This document shows positions 12,332-23,811 of a stretch of 64,000 nt of DNA, piece by piece. The notes beneath the pieces are model-generated. The model was not told the origin of the DNA and searched no databases. It was given only the letters and a program-made list of their open reading frames with translations. The translations under genes and the position numbers were made by a program. How positions within the stretch are numbered: the first letter of the stretch is position 1; each line of letters starts with the position of its first letter. Source of the DNA: Siphonodentalium dalli (lineage: Eukaryota > Mollusca > Scaphopoda > Gadilida > Siphonodentaliidae); contig CP136066.1 of the NCBI GenBank assembly GCA_032622095.1, positions 51,918,109-51,982,108 on the forward strand, in the 5' to 3' direction.

Positions 12332-12960
12332 ACAGGGCATAACTGTAACTATCACAATGTGGTCAAGGAGCCGGTTCCAATGATATCCATATTTGTATGG
12401 TTCTATTGAGACAGACCGAAGATATTTTAGGCTGTTGAAGCTTTATTTGGCCGGTTTTGGCCGGTTTGTTGGGTAAAGGGTTAAGTGGGACCGTTTATTT
12501 GTTTCGAACAGACCATTCAGCCGATACCATATAGCAACAGTGATATGTAAGTGTTACCACAGCTATGCTCCGAGCGCCAATGTCCCAAATTTATTATTTG
12601 TAATGTTTTATGACATAGCTATAAGCGATAGTGAGTCTAATAACGTTTATTTGTGACAAAATTACACAATACAAATTATGGTCACGTTTAACGTAACCAC
12701 TATTGTTTGTTAGCTAAACAACCACACGTTTTTTTTTAGATCAGAACATATTCGAAATATAATGAATAATAATGGATAGAAGCATTGCCGGACAAGGGTC
12801 TTCGATTCATATCAAATATGTTATACCCCGGTAACTATATAACACATGTTTACAAAGAGATAGACCATATTTAAACTACATTTTTTCATCGACACGACTT
12901 CACGCCATTTATAATGTGTTTTCACTGTGACCTGATATGGGCCTACTTCAGAATCAAATC

Positions 12961-13070
12961 CGTCCAATATGAACCTATGTAAATATCTACGTCCAATATG
13001 AACCTATGTAAATATCTACGTCCAATATGAACCTATGTAAATATCTACGTCCAATGTGAACCTATTTGAA
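12961..13070 (+). repeat. 29-bp VNTR, three full copies plus a diverged one
   Basis: Unit starts 'cgtccaatatgaacctatg' and repeats at 12,961, 12,990 and 13,019, with a degenerate fourth copy. Units 2-4 have two full copies plus the diverged one (unit 2 from 21,069). Confidence 0.95.
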
Positions 13071-13348
13071 TGAGGAGATCTTGAGCAAATACATTCTCAT
13101 TAATATTAAAATTTTCTCGATAACGAAATCGTGACGGTGGTTTTTCATAAGCTGCGAATTCAATCACGCATTGAAATTATATTCTAATTTTGTATATTTA
13201 AGACTTAACCTCAATGATTAAATTTTCGTAATCTTTATAACCAATCAAGCAATAAGAGTATATTCTAAGTTATGAATATAACCTGCATAATGTGAGTGTA
13301 TAATGTTCGATAGTCAACATGACTGTGGGGCTCACGTGGAAAGTCCAT

Positions 13349-13358
13349 GATATATATT
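13349..13358 (+). promoter_or_regulatory. TATA box candidate for the signal-peptide gene (unit 1)
   Basis: 'gatatatatt' lies about 55 bases before the ATG, with 'tcactaccc' about 25-30 bases further on as a possible start region. It recurs in units 2-4, and a similar 'tatatatatt' precedes the solitary exon at 5685. Confidence 0.45.
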
Positions 13359-13408
13359 CTGTTTTAAAATCACTACCCTTTCGTCATTAGATGATAACCA
13401 CATACAGT

Positions 13409-13496
13409 ATGGATGTGGCGGTTATATTAGTGTGTACCATATTCCTTGTTATGATTCCCCGCCGTGAAGCAATCGAATCGTCCTCATCAGAGTCAG
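13409..13496 (+). CDS. Signal-peptide first exon (unit 1)
   Basis: Twenty-nine codons plus one base, ending at donor 'gtatgtg' (phase 1). The product begins MDVAVILVCTIFLVMIP and continues RREA then IESSSSES. The short amino end, long hydrophobic core and an A-x-A-like cleavage site after REA predict a secreted or lumenal protein. Exact copies lie in units 2, 3 and 4, and a 95%-identical one at 5685. Continuation is uncertain. Acceptor 'aatacag' at 15,674 would add GRGHNVTDQHARSAV and stop. Acceptor 'ttgtccag' at 15,733 would add an 88-residue tail. Both are in the right phase. The family is not recognised. Confidence 0.6.
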
Positions 13497-14005
13497 GTAT
13501 GTGATGCTTAATATTCTCCAAGTTTATAGCCATAATGCAGATCACACGTTCCGTGAACATAGCGTACCGAGTTCACTTCAGTAGTGTAATCACCCCTGGT
13601 TAAGTGGTCCTGCTAATTTTCTATGATGCTGGTGGGTCCTGCTGAATTTCAATGATGCTGCATGGTAGGGCAAATCGATGCTGTTAAGAAAAAGTACCGT
13701 TATCTTATTTAAAGTTGTCACATGCGCCGTGTTTTGCTGATGTCATCAATTCGCGGACAATTCAGTATGTGTGGAAAATATTCAAAACATGTGTATTGTG
13801 AAATATTTTAATAATGGCTGTGTTGATTGTTGCAAAACCGGTCATAATTGAGACGGCTATCACTGTCGTATCACAGACACTAACGCCACCATTATTAAAA
13901 TTTAAATATATATATATGTTCATCAATATATCATATCGACCCTGACTATTTAGTCCGGCCGCCAAGTCACACTTGCTTGTTTGCGCGTATAGAGTTTTTC
14001 TCTCG

Positions 14006-15240
14006 GTGGATTCCGGTGGTCTAGAGTACCGGTCTGAATAATCCACCATCATAGCGTTAGCACAATAATTATGTTCTTATGGTCTCTTTGTGTTGCTTCA
14101 ACCACGTTTGTGATGGTGGTATTTCTTTACACCCCGTCAATTAAAGTCATCAACTTAACTTTACCCAATGAACAGCTGAATGTGATTGTTAACTGCTGAA
14201 CTGGGTTGAACCTCGGTCAAATGGTGTCCCCGTTGGTATATTTACACACTAAGTGTTGTCATCACTAAATCCAGCGTTCCGATTGGTCGGCGCCCACGTG
14301 GCTAATTGCAGTTATTTCTCGGTGAATGCGCAACGCCTCATAACACCAAGCTCATAACACCATCGATACGTCATTGGGGTTGGAAAGACGAACGCGTAAT
14401 GTTTTGGGCGCATTTGGACTCGCGCAGGATTGACTTAATACATCATCGGGTTTCAATATGAAGAGAAATTGTTCCTATTAACTTTTGCCAAGGGTGCTAT
14501 TGGGTATTTTGGGCTGATCTTGTCACGATACACTTTTCGATTTAAATACATTTACAAAAGTGGCTTTTTCGCTAAATGTATATAAATATAAGGATTAACT
14601 GTCATGTGGACTATTTTTATGGAGATGTAACCGTGAGGTAAGTGGTCATAACTTGTATGTAAAACCCTTCGGGTTTTACACAAGTTATGTCCACTTACCT
14701 CACGGTTACATCTCCATAAAAACAGTCCACATGACAGTTAATCCTTATATACACAATCGATTACAAGTAATTTGCATAACATACATCCGACTCTCTCTGT
14801 TATAATTGTGTTAATCTGCATTCGGGATACTTTGCTGAACTGTAGCCTATGAAATGCTGAACTGGATTTTGAACTGCTTAACTTGATGGAGCTTGGTCCA
14901 ATGGTGTTCCCTTTAGTCCGACAGCCTAACCGCATTTTTTGGCTGATGCGTGATTTCGCGTCTATATTGTTTTTTTCTTTGTGGATTCCGGTGGTCTAGA
15001 GTACCGGTTTGAAGAATCAACCAGCTGCCTGGCTGACAGCTTTGAGGAATTTGAGAAATTATGTTAAGTCAAAATGGCGGTTAATTGGCCATCCGTGCCA
15101 GAAAGAGAACGAGTGCTTCTGGAAATGAAGCACAAAAGCATAGTGCTAGTACAATAATTATGTTCTTAGGACCTCTTTGTGTTAGTTCGACCGAGATTGT
15201 GATGGTGGTTTCAAATATGGCCAACAAGATGGCGGTTTGA
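14006..15240 (+). repeat. Internal diverged duplication within the unit
   Basis: 'gtggattccggtggtctaga' occurs near 14,006 and again at 14,981. In both copies it is followed by 'gta(c)aataattatgttctta', 'cctctttgtgtt' and 'gtgatggtggt'. 'gctgaact' clusters also precede each copy. The two ~250-bp segments about 975 bases apart look like parts of one older transposable element. The same arrangement holds in units 2 and 3. Confidence 0.65.
14590..14750. repeat. Long palindrome (~78-bp arms, 3-base loop), unit 1
   Basis: Left arm about 14,590-14,667 and right arm 14,671-14,750 are near-perfect inverse complements with a few mismatches and a short indel, meeting at 'aaaccc ttc gggttt'. It would extrude as a strong hairpin. 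Copies sit at about 22,668-22,828 and 30,746-30,906. In unit 4 only the left arm is present, and the N gap begins at the tip. Confidence 0.95.
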
Positions 15241-15733
15241 AATCGCGAAAATCTTAGTTTTTACTAAATCCGAACAAAAACCACCAGTAGCAGTATATCG
15301 AGTCCGAACGGCCAGACATGGGTATTTGACAAACTGGTAGCTCATTCCAACACAAATATAGCCTTCAAATCGGAACCTTGTGTCATTTCGTAAATTGGAC
15401 GAAGAACATATGGTATAATCATGACAATTATGGGGAATCTGACGCTACCTAAATATATCTTTTAAACTATTGGATCATATTACGACATAATTGAAGCCAA
15501 ATCATAATCTTAGTTGAGTGTAACTAAAATGCTGATCAGCTGCTCATCAGTAGTTTACATACTAAGATGCTGATCAGCAGATTTCATGAAGTCAGTTATA
15601 CTCATTTATAACGAAGATAGTCGCTTGTATGTTGTGTAAATGACATATATTCTATGGATTATATCTTAATACAGGGAGGGGACACAATGTGACTGACCAG
15701 CATGCTCGTTCAGCGGTTTAATACTTTGTCCAG

Positions 15734-15999
15734 AAATGCATCGGTCAGCAGTTCAAAGTCCCACCCAGCAGTTCAACAGCTACAGTTCAGCAGATTTTCC
15801 TGGAGTTGATTATAACACGGATATTAGTTCAGATGTTGTGCACATAACTTGTAATCGGTGGGGTATAACGAAATGCATCGATTTTACTAATCAGCAGCTG
15901 AATGCCATGGGAGAGGAGAGGAGCCTCACTAAGTTTGGTAATGCTCCGATCCCTGTAGACCCACACCATTCAAACAACATGTATACCAGAATTGTATAA
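15734..15999 (+). CDS. Candidate second exon of the secreted-peptide gene (unit 1)
   Basis: After acceptor 'ctttgtccag' the frame that joins in phase to exon 1 is open for 88 codons to TAA. It contains ITCNRWGITKCIDFTNQQL and ends PHHSNNMYTRIV. A poly(A) signal AATAAA follows at 16,100. Joined to exon 1 it would give a secreted protein of about 117 residues with only two cysteines in the mature part. Against it, about 15,745-15,800 is inverse-related to 14,860-14,930, so part may be transposon sequence. The earlier acceptor at 15,674 would place this segment in the 3' UTR. The product is not recognised. Confidence 0.3.
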
Positions 16000-16680
16000 G
16001 ATCGTGCCAGTGAGCACATTAATAAGAGGTTCTGCTGGTCAGCTATCGACTCTCAAAAGGCGAAGTTTCAACACGTTTTTAATTTGTATCAGACTATTAA
16101 ATAAATCCTTTGATCGTTTCTAATAAAGAGCGTCCATACTAACGTTTCCCAAAAGCAACAGATACAAAAAACGTTCTCAATTGTAATATCATGATTGTTT
16201 CTATTGGTTTCAACGTAGAAAAGGTTAACTATGATTTTGTTGATTTTTGCGATGCATGTCCATAGACTGATGATGACTTCAGTTTATTATTATTTTTTCC
16301 CCGCATGGTAAGCTGGAAATTAACTTAGGAAAGTTGACTAATCTGATGTCAAATCCGACCGTTGTTTTTTGACACAGTTGACTAACTTCTGTACCAAGGT
16401 ACGTGTTCAAAAACGAACGATGTTAAACGTCCCCTTTTTAAAAAGCCTACAAGGCGTCTATACGCTTTTGTTTAAATATGTTGAGGTATCATAAAACAAA
16501 TAAAGATGTCCGAATATGATTAAACCAATATAGTCATGACGCATTTGTTCATAATCAGAAAGAATTTTCGGCGATACCTAAGGTAATGTTATTTACATAA
16601 ATTATACAAATGAAAAATACGTACACCACGTGTATTCTAATCTGGAATTAAATCAGTCAAATGTGTACGGGTCATGTGAA

Positions 16681-16850
16681 AACGCGTATTCAACAATTCG
16701 GCGAACTGAGCGATAGTCGCCATTTCATATAGTGGACACCTTTCGCATAATGAAGTACTACTGATAACGCGTATTCAACAATTCGGCGAACTGAGCGATA
16801 GTCGCCATTTCATATAGTGGACACCTTTCGCATAATGAAGTACTACTGAT
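16681..16850. repeat. Perfect 85-bp tandem duplication (unit 1)
   Basis: Two adjacent identical 85-bp copies starting 'aacgcgtattcaacaattc' at 16,681 and 16,766. Also at about 24,759-24,928 and 32,837-33,006. The 73-codon minus-strand frame crossing it is partly created by the repeat. Confidence 0.95.
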
Positions 16851-17366
16851 AATAGTTATGAATAGCTTATAGTACGTAGTCGTTATATTTTCGCACTGTC
16901 CAAGAAAAGTTTTCACAGAATTGATGTCCTCGAGTCTGTTTGTGAGATAAACTTCTTGCCACTGACAGCAATGTGACAAAGTTCTCTTTGTCGTGATTAT
17001 TATGTACTTAATTATGTTATTATACGGTCATAGTCAGTGGTATGTTCGATTATTACATGCAAAGCCCGCCTGGCTTCTTGAAAACGTAAGCGTAACTACG
17101 GATATGACAAAACAGTTGATAGAAAGAACACAAATGTTTGTGACGTAGTACCTTATTGCTAATTATACGACAAGTGTCCATTAACATGATTCGACCAGTT
17201 ATCACCTTTCTGTGTCATAATACATCAGCCTGATAATGAGCGTATACCCGTTATTTAGTTGAATGGCGCGGGCCGCAGTGAAAACACATTATAAAGAGCG
17301 TGGATCTGATAAGTCGTGTCAATGAAAACAGGTAGATTAAATATTGCCAATATGAGCTCATTTCAT

Positions 17367-17502
17367 GTTAGAATAAACACTATACGGGCTTAGTTTGAAC
17401 GCCGCGTTTTACGTCCATGTAGAGCGTATTTGTTCTCTAATACGCTCTACATGAGCATAAAAGGCGACATTAAAAATAAGCCCGTATTGTGCTTATTTTA
17501 AC
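17367..17502. mobile_element. 136-bp MITE with 26-bp inverted ends (unit 1)
   Basis: Left end 17,367-17,392 (starts 'gttagaataaacactatac') and right end 17,477-17,502 are inverse complements with three mismatches. Inside lies a 15-bp-arm hairpin, 17,416-17,430 against 17,439-17,453 ('catgtagagcgtatt'). Copies are at 25,445-25,580 and 33,523-33,658. A related end sits near 11,563. Confidence 0.8.
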
Positions 17503-17548
17503 GAGAACAGACTGATCTGCATGAGGATATGATGACAAAATTCATTCT

Positions 17549-17801
17549 CATTAATATTAAATGGTCGCTCAGCAACTACACAAAACACTAAACGGACACA
17601 TCGGGACTCCCCCATACACCGTATTAAAACTCGTGGGCTCTTCCCCATACAACATTCAATTCAATGCAACTTTTGCCGCTTTCGGGCATGACGATTTTCT
17701 ATGTTCAGATATCCTCTAAACAACAAATCGTGGGGCGAAGAAGAAGACCATCCCGGGCGCTTCGCGCCCATCTACCCTTCCGTGCATTAATATTAAATGG
17801 T
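17549..17801. mobile_element. 219-bp insertion with a 17-bp target-site duplication (unit 1)
   Basis: 'cattaatattaaatggt' at 17,549-17,565 is repeated at 17,785-17,801 and encloses 219 bases of unrelated sequence. A matching unoccupied site exists in the same unit near 13,092, where 'cattaatattaaa' runs directly into 'ttctcgataacgaaatcgtg'. A 17-bp duplication suggests target-primed retroposition (inference). The insert is slightly GC-rich and includes the hairpin 'gggcgcttcgcgccc'. Copies are at 25,627-25,879 and 33,705-33,957. Confidence 0.7.
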
Positions 17802-18939
17802 TTCGATAACGAAATCGTGCCGGTGGGTTTTCATACGCTGTGAATTAAATCACGCAATAACATTGTGTTCTAATGTATGTATATTTAAGACTTAACCTCA
17901 GTGATGTGAGACACATATTAATAGCAACCACAATGCGCCGCAGGCGCGTTGTTGCTTTTCAAGTTTAGGCGTGAATGACGTCATTAATTTTTACAATACC
18001 ATGAAACAGAATTTCGCCGCGATGAAAAACGGCGCACAAAAATGGGTTAAAAATCACGTGACTTCCGCTCCGCTTTCGCATAGAATCATGGGAACAATAA
18101 TTTCCCAAAAAGAAACGGTGACACAGAATCGGAAGTGGACCAACGGGATGGTTATAAAATTAACAACTTTAGTTTTTCTGAACAATTCCTACGTGATTTT
18201 GGCCTATAGTTTAGTTTCGTTTGACCAATTTCGTTGGTTAGCTGAATAAAATCAGCGAAGACGTCATGACATGGGTCCATGACGTCATTTGCGTCATTTG
18301 GTGTTGTGGGCTAGAATCCAGAAAAAATTGGTCTCCACAGGAAACACTGATTTCACATCAGTATACTAGACTTGGTTGCATTTATAACCGTTTTCGCAAA
18401 AGATATATGCGAAAATAGCACAAGCAAACGTGCCTGCTTCAGAATCAAATTACCACAGTTGAATAGCCAAGGATGTACCCTTTCCAACAATGTATAGCAC
18501 GACATCGTGTGTTGCGCCGATGTTTACTTATGATGTTTTGTAATAACGATCCCGCCTTAGCTGCGTGTAATTTTCCTCCGGACAAATTGCTTAGCGAAAA
18601 ATCCCCCTAATAGGCGGACAACATATTCAATAAGTTCCCGTCTCGCAACGATTTGGCCTCACAGCCATATCAGCGGCTTATCAATTCCTTCGAGATAAAT
18701 GATTGAACCAATCTACCCTAACAAGGGGGATTTTTTCACGGTTGTATGTCGCGCGAATAGTATTGGCTGGCTGCCAGGTATTCACACTCAACATCGGAAC
18801 GCGGCTTATTATTTGAAATCATTTGTGAGCAGTGGTGGCGGCAAGGAAGTCAAATTATATGTCCATCATAACATGGGTCGCCTTCGTTGGACAAGATGGA
18901 ATTAAGCCTCAACCAAATTTGTTGTCAAGTTGATGTGGG

Positions 18940-19830
18940 GGGATTATATGACCTTGACCTTGACCATAAAACGACCTTGACCTCTGTTGAAAGACATCTC
19001 ACTTAAAGGGCCATTTTGCTAGATATGTGTTGCGATGTACGCGCTAATGTCAATATTCAGAGGCCTTTTATAGCTATCCTTTAGAAATATACCGGTATCG
19101 AGGCTCCTACATACTCGAGTCTGTATCTGACGAACAGAAACATGGGAGTGCGATATCAATTTAAACTTGACCTCCATAAAGAATCTATTATATATTTGAA
19201 GAAAGTTTGTGGTCTGTGCGTGTGGGTGTGTGTGTATGTATGTATGTGTGTGTGTGTTTCCGCGATGGAATCGGAAACGGCTAACCGATTTTGATGAAAC
19301 TTGGTACCGGTATGTAGTTTGACCCGATAAGTAACAGGGGTCTATCCGTTTGCCCGTGCGGCGTGACCTTGACCTTCAAATGACCTTGAACCAATGTCCC
19401 TCCGCTGAGCCGATTTCCACCAAATTTGGTGTGTGGGGGTAGTTTGAGGCGCTGATCAATTTCGTAACACACGGATGCCCGTGTGGCGTGACCTTGAACC
19501 TGTATATCGGTATCCGCTGGGCCGATGTCCACCATGTTGGGGTGTTGATGTAAATGGTGATGCCAATAAATTTCATCGCACCGAGATGCCCGTCAGACGG
19601 GTACCCAGCTAGCCTAATATATATTTTTGGGACTTCTTTTCTGTTTGTCTGTTAGCTATGGCCGTGAAAACTTCCGGACGGAGTTCGACGAAATTTGATA
19701 CCTAAGTGTACTTTTGTCCGGGAAGTGTTTTGGACGGGTCAAATTGTGACTCCGACCTTACCTTGATCTTCAAAATGGTCGATTCAAGGTCAAATCTGGT
19801 CAAATGTAGCACGTAACCGTGTTCTTGCTC
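18940..19830 (-). repeat. 'gaccttgacc' dispersed repeat with a GT microsatellite (unit 1)
   Basis: Contains repeated 'gaccttgacctt', 'aaacttggtaccggtatg' and 'tttggacgggtcaaa', plus a (gt)n/(tgta)n tract at 19,205-19,258. It is the inverse orientation of the family at 55.4-56.95 kb ('tttgacccgtccaaa', (ac)n). Present in units 2 and 3. Its open frames are incidental. Confidence 0.7.
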
Positions 19831-20195
19831 ATATACAAACAAAACAAAGTAACTAGATCCAACGAAGCATCGCGTGAGGTTGCCCCGTTACGTGTCACGT
19901 GTGATCATATTACCGATACGACATGCCGTGTTCGGAATTGGGTTCGTCTGCTGCAACGAGGAGAATCACAATAATTAATATATACAGTCTGTACGCCGCC
20001 AGACCCATCCTGAATGAACAACGCATCTAATGTACATGTATCAGTTCGCAATATGACTTTAACAACGTTAGGAAATAGACTATGCTGTTGGTGGGTCCTC
20101 TTGATTTAGCTATGTTGTTGGAGGGGCAAAATGGTGCTTTTAGGGATACGGTTGACCATCGCGATGGGTATTGCTGTTAAAAAATAACACATCCG

Positions 20196-20593
20196 TTAAC
20201 CCTTTACCCAACAGAAGGGCCCTGTGCCAATGCATTCTCTTATATATGCGAGTCGACCATAGGTCGCCTCACATATATAAGAGAATGCATTGGCTTAACA
20301 CATTAAAAATTATAAAATTGTTAAAGAATGTAAGAAAAAATGGTAAAAAGTGTTAAAAAAAGATTTTTTTAGGCCAATGCATTCTCTTATATATGCGAGG
20401 CGACCTATGGTCGACTCGCATATATAAGAGAATGCATTGGCACAGGGCTAACTGTAACTATCACAATGTGGTCAAGGAGCCGGTTCCAATGATATCCATA
20501 TTTGTATGGTTCTATTGAGACAGACCGAAGATATTTTAGGCTGTTGAAGCTTTATTTGGCCGGTTTTGGCCGGTTTGTTGGGTAAAGGGTTAA
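20196..20593. mobile_element. piggyBac-like MITE (unit 2)
   Basis: Same termini as in unit 1. Its left flank ('acacatccg') is unlike that of unit 1, while its right flank is the same, so it is the junction between units. Confidence 0.75.
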
Positions 20594-21486
20594 GTGGGAC
20601 CGTTTATTTGTTTCGAACAGACCATTCAGCCGATACCATATAGCAACAGTGATATGTAAGTGTTACCACAGCTATGCTCCGAGCGCCAATGTCCCAAATT
20701 TATTATTTGTAATGTTTTATGACATAGCTATACGCGATAGTGAGTCTAATAACGTTTATTTGTGACAAAATTACACAATACAAATTATGGTCACGTTTAA
20801 CGTAACCACTATTGTTTGTTAGCTAAACAACCACACGTTTTTTTTAGATCAGAACATATTCGAAATATAATGAATAATAATGGATAGAAGCATTGCCGGA
20901 CAAGGGTCATCGATTCATATCAAATATGTTATACCCCGGTAACTATATAACACATGTTTACAAAGAGATAGACCATATTTAAACTACATTTTTTCATCGA
21001 CACGACTTCACGCCATTTATAATGTGTGTTCACTGTGACCTGATATGGGCCTACTTCAGAATCAAATCCGTCCAATATGAACCTATGTAAATATCTACGT
21101 CCAATATGAACCTATGTAAATATCTACGTCCAATGTGAACCTATTTGAATGAGGAGATCTTGAGCAAATACATTCTCATTAATATTAAAATTTTCTCGAT
21201 AACGAAATCGTGACGGTGGTTTTTCATAAGCTGCGAATTCAATCACGCATTGAAATTATATTCTAATTTTGTATATTTAAGACTTAACCTCAATGATTAA
21301 ATTTTCGTAATCTGTATAATTAATCTAGCAATAAGAGTATATTCTAAGTTATGAATATAACCTGCATAATGTGAGTGTATAATGTTCAATAGTCAACATG
21401 ACGTGGGGCTCACGTGGAAAGTCCATGATATATATTCTGTTTTAAAATCACTACCCTTTCGTCATTAGATGATAACCACATACAGT

Positions 21487-21574
21487 ATGGATGTGGCGGT
21501 TATATTAGTGTGTACCATATTCCTTGTTATGATTCCCCGCCGTGAAGCAATCGAATCGTCCTCATCAGAGTCAG
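21487..21574 (+). CDS. Signal-peptide first exon (unit 2)
   Basis: Identical in sequence to the unit 1 exon, with the same TATA-like element and donor 'gtatgtg'. The immediate 5' flank differs slightly from unit 1 ('gttcaatag' and 'catgacgtgg' variants), showing that the promoter regions are not fully homogenised. Confidence 0.6.
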
Positions 21575-23811
21575 GTATGTGATGCTTAATATTCTCCAAG
21601 TTTATAGCCATAATGCAGATCACACGTTCCGTGAACATAGCGTACCGAGTTCACTTCAGTAGTGTAATCACCCCTGGTTAAGTGGTCCTGCTAATTTTCT
21701 ATGATGCTGGTGGGTCCTGCTGAATTTCAATGATGCTGCATGGTAGGGCAAATCGATGCTGTTAAGAAAAAGTACCGTTATCTTATTTAAAGTTGTCACA
21801 TGCGCCGTGTTTTGCTGATGTCATCAATTCGCGGACAATTCAGTATGTGTGGAAAATATTCAAAACATGTGTATTGTGAAATATTTTAATAATGGCTGTG
21901 TTGATTGTTGCAAAACCGGTCATAATTGAGACGGCTATCACTGTCGTATCACAGACACTAACGCCACCATTATTAAAATTTAAATATATATATATGTTCA
22001 TCAATATATCATATCGACCCTGACTATTTAGTCCGGCCGCCAAGTCACACTTGCTTGTTTGCGCGTATAGAGTTTTTCTCTCGGTGGATTCCGGTGGTCT
22101 AGAGTACCGGTCTGAATAATCCACCATCATAGCGTTAGCACAATAATTATGTTCTTATGGTCTCTTTGTGTTGCTTCAACCACGTTTGTGATGGTGGTAT
22201 TTCTTTACACCCCGTCAATTAAAGTCATCAACTTAACTTTACCCAATGAACAGCTGAATGTGATTGTTAACTGCTGAACTGGGTTGAACCTCGGTCAAAT
22301 GGTGTCCCCGTTGGTATATTTACACACTAAGTGTTGTCATCACTAAATCCAGCGTTCCGATTGGTCGGCGCCCACGTGGCTAATTGCAGTTATTTCTCGG
22401 TGAATGCGCAACGCCTCATAACACCAAGCTCATAACACCATCGATACGTCATTGGGGTTGGAAAGACGAACGCGTAATGTTTTGGGCGCATTTGGACTCG
22501 CGCAGGATTGACTTAATACATCATCGGGTTTCAATATGAAGAGAAATTGTTCCTATTAACTTTTGCCAAGGGTGCTATTGGGTATTTTGGGCTGATCTTG
22601 TCACGATACACTTTTCGATTTAAATACATTTACAAAAGTGGCTTTTTCGCTAAATGTATATAAATATAAGGATTAACTGTCATGTGGACTATTTTTATGG
22701 AGATGTAACCGTGAGGTAAGTGGTCATAACTTGTATGTAAAACCCTTCGGGTTTTACACAAGTTATGTCCACTTACCTCACGGTTACATCTCCATAAAAA
22801 CAGTCCACATGACAGTTAATCCTTATATACACAATCGATTACAAGTAATTTGCATAACATACATCCGACTCTCTCTGTTATAATTGTGTTAATCTGCATT
22901 CGGGATACTTTGCTGAACTGTAGCCTATGAAATGCTGAACTGGATTTTGAACTGCTTAACTTGATGGAGCTTGGTCCAATGGTGTTCCCTTTAGTCCGAC
23001 AGCCTAACCGCATTTTTTGGCTGATGCGTGATTTCGCGTCTATATTGTTTTTTTCTTTGTGGATTCCGGTGGTCTAGAGTACCGGTTTGAAGAATCAACC
23101 AGCTGCCTGGCTGACAGCTTTGAGGAATTTGAGAAATTATGTTAAGTCAAAATGGCGGTTAATTGGCCATCCGTGCCAGAAAGAGAACGAGTGCTTCTGG
23201 AAATGAAGCACAAAAGCATAGTGCTAGTACAATAATTATGTTCTTAGGACCTCTTTGTGTTAGTTCGACCGAGATTGTGATGGTGGTTTCAAATATGGCC
23301 AACAAGATGGCGGTTTGAAATCGCGAAAATCTTAGTTTTTACTAAATCCGAACAAAAACCACCAGTAGCAGTATATCGAGTCCGAACGGCCAGACATGGG
23401 TATTTGACAAACTGGTAGCTCATTCCAACACAAATATAGCCTTCAAATCGGAACCTTGTGTCATTTCGTAAATTGGACGAAGAACATATGGTATAATCAT
23501 GACAATTATGGGGAATCTGACGCTACCTAAATATATCTTTTAAACTATTGGATCATATTACGACATAATTGAAGCCAAATCATAATCTTAGTTGAGTGTA
23601 ACTAAAATGCTGATCAGCTGCTCATCAGTAGTTTACATACTAAGATGCTGATCAGCAGATTTCATGAAGTCAGTTATACTCATTTATAACGAAGATAGTC
23701 GCTTGTATGTTGTGTAAATGACATATATTCTATGGATTATATCTTAATACAGGGAGGGGACACAATGTGACTGACCAGCATGCTCGTTCAGCGGTTTAAT
23801 ACTTTGTCCAG

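Larger units (their letters stand above)
12085..12484. mobile_element. piggyBac-like MITE (unit 1)
   Basis: TTAA CCCTTTACCCAACA at the left is mirrored by TGTTGGGTAAAGGG TTAA at the right. TTAA target duplications and termini starting CCC are the hallmark of piggyBac-type elements, so this 400-bp non-coding element was probably mobilised by a piggyBac transposase encoded elsewhere. The assignment rests on the terminal sequences only. Confidence 0.75.
11937..12884. mobile_element. Foldback element, interrupted by a piggyBac-like MITE
   Basis: About 11,937-12,084 is an inverted, diverged match of about 12,727-12,880. Both arms are recognisable from 'gggtataaaa'/'ttataccccgg' and 'cgcttcta'/'tagaagc'. 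The same family forms a complete foldback at 48,511-49,041. Between the arms lie the MITE at 12,085-12,484 and a spacer, so the MITE is nested in the foldback. Only the part from 12,085 rightward recurs in units 2-4. Confidence 0.65.
12085..20195 (+). repeat. 8-kb tandem unit 1
   Basis: First complete copy of the tandem unit (8,111 bp; the others are 8,078). It starts exactly at the TTAA of the piggyBac-like MITE; the sequence to the left is unrelated to what precedes the MITE in units 2-4. Part of the extra length is one more copy of a 29-bp repeat. The first ~1.3 kb (to about 13.4 kb) differs from units 2-4 at many positions. The remaining ~6.8 kb differs at only a handful, for example about 17,712, 18,945, 19,407 and 19,482. 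Confidence 0.95.

Noticed and set aside
12085-12484. Origin or viral terminal repeat suggested by the nested palindromes
   Set aside because: The TTAA-flanked CCC termini and lack of any viral gene nearby fit a piggyBac-type MITE better.
13762-14052. 96-codon minus-strand frame repeated in all units
   Set aside because: Its recurrence only reflects unit duplication. It overlaps transposon-like internal repeats and lacks a supporting splice or protein pattern.
17971-18249. 92-codon plus-strand frame in each unit
   Set aside because: Identity across units is expected from recent duplication. Composition is not coding-like and no homology is recognised.
18699-18905. 68-codon plus-strand frame in each unit
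   Set aside because: Lies next to an inverted 'gaaaaatccccct'/'agggggattttttc' pair that looks like a foldback. Coding character is ambiguous and no splice borders are clear.
19281-19576. Two overlapping minus-strand frames in each unit
   Set aside because: They read through the 'gaccttgacc' dispersed repeat and are incidental.
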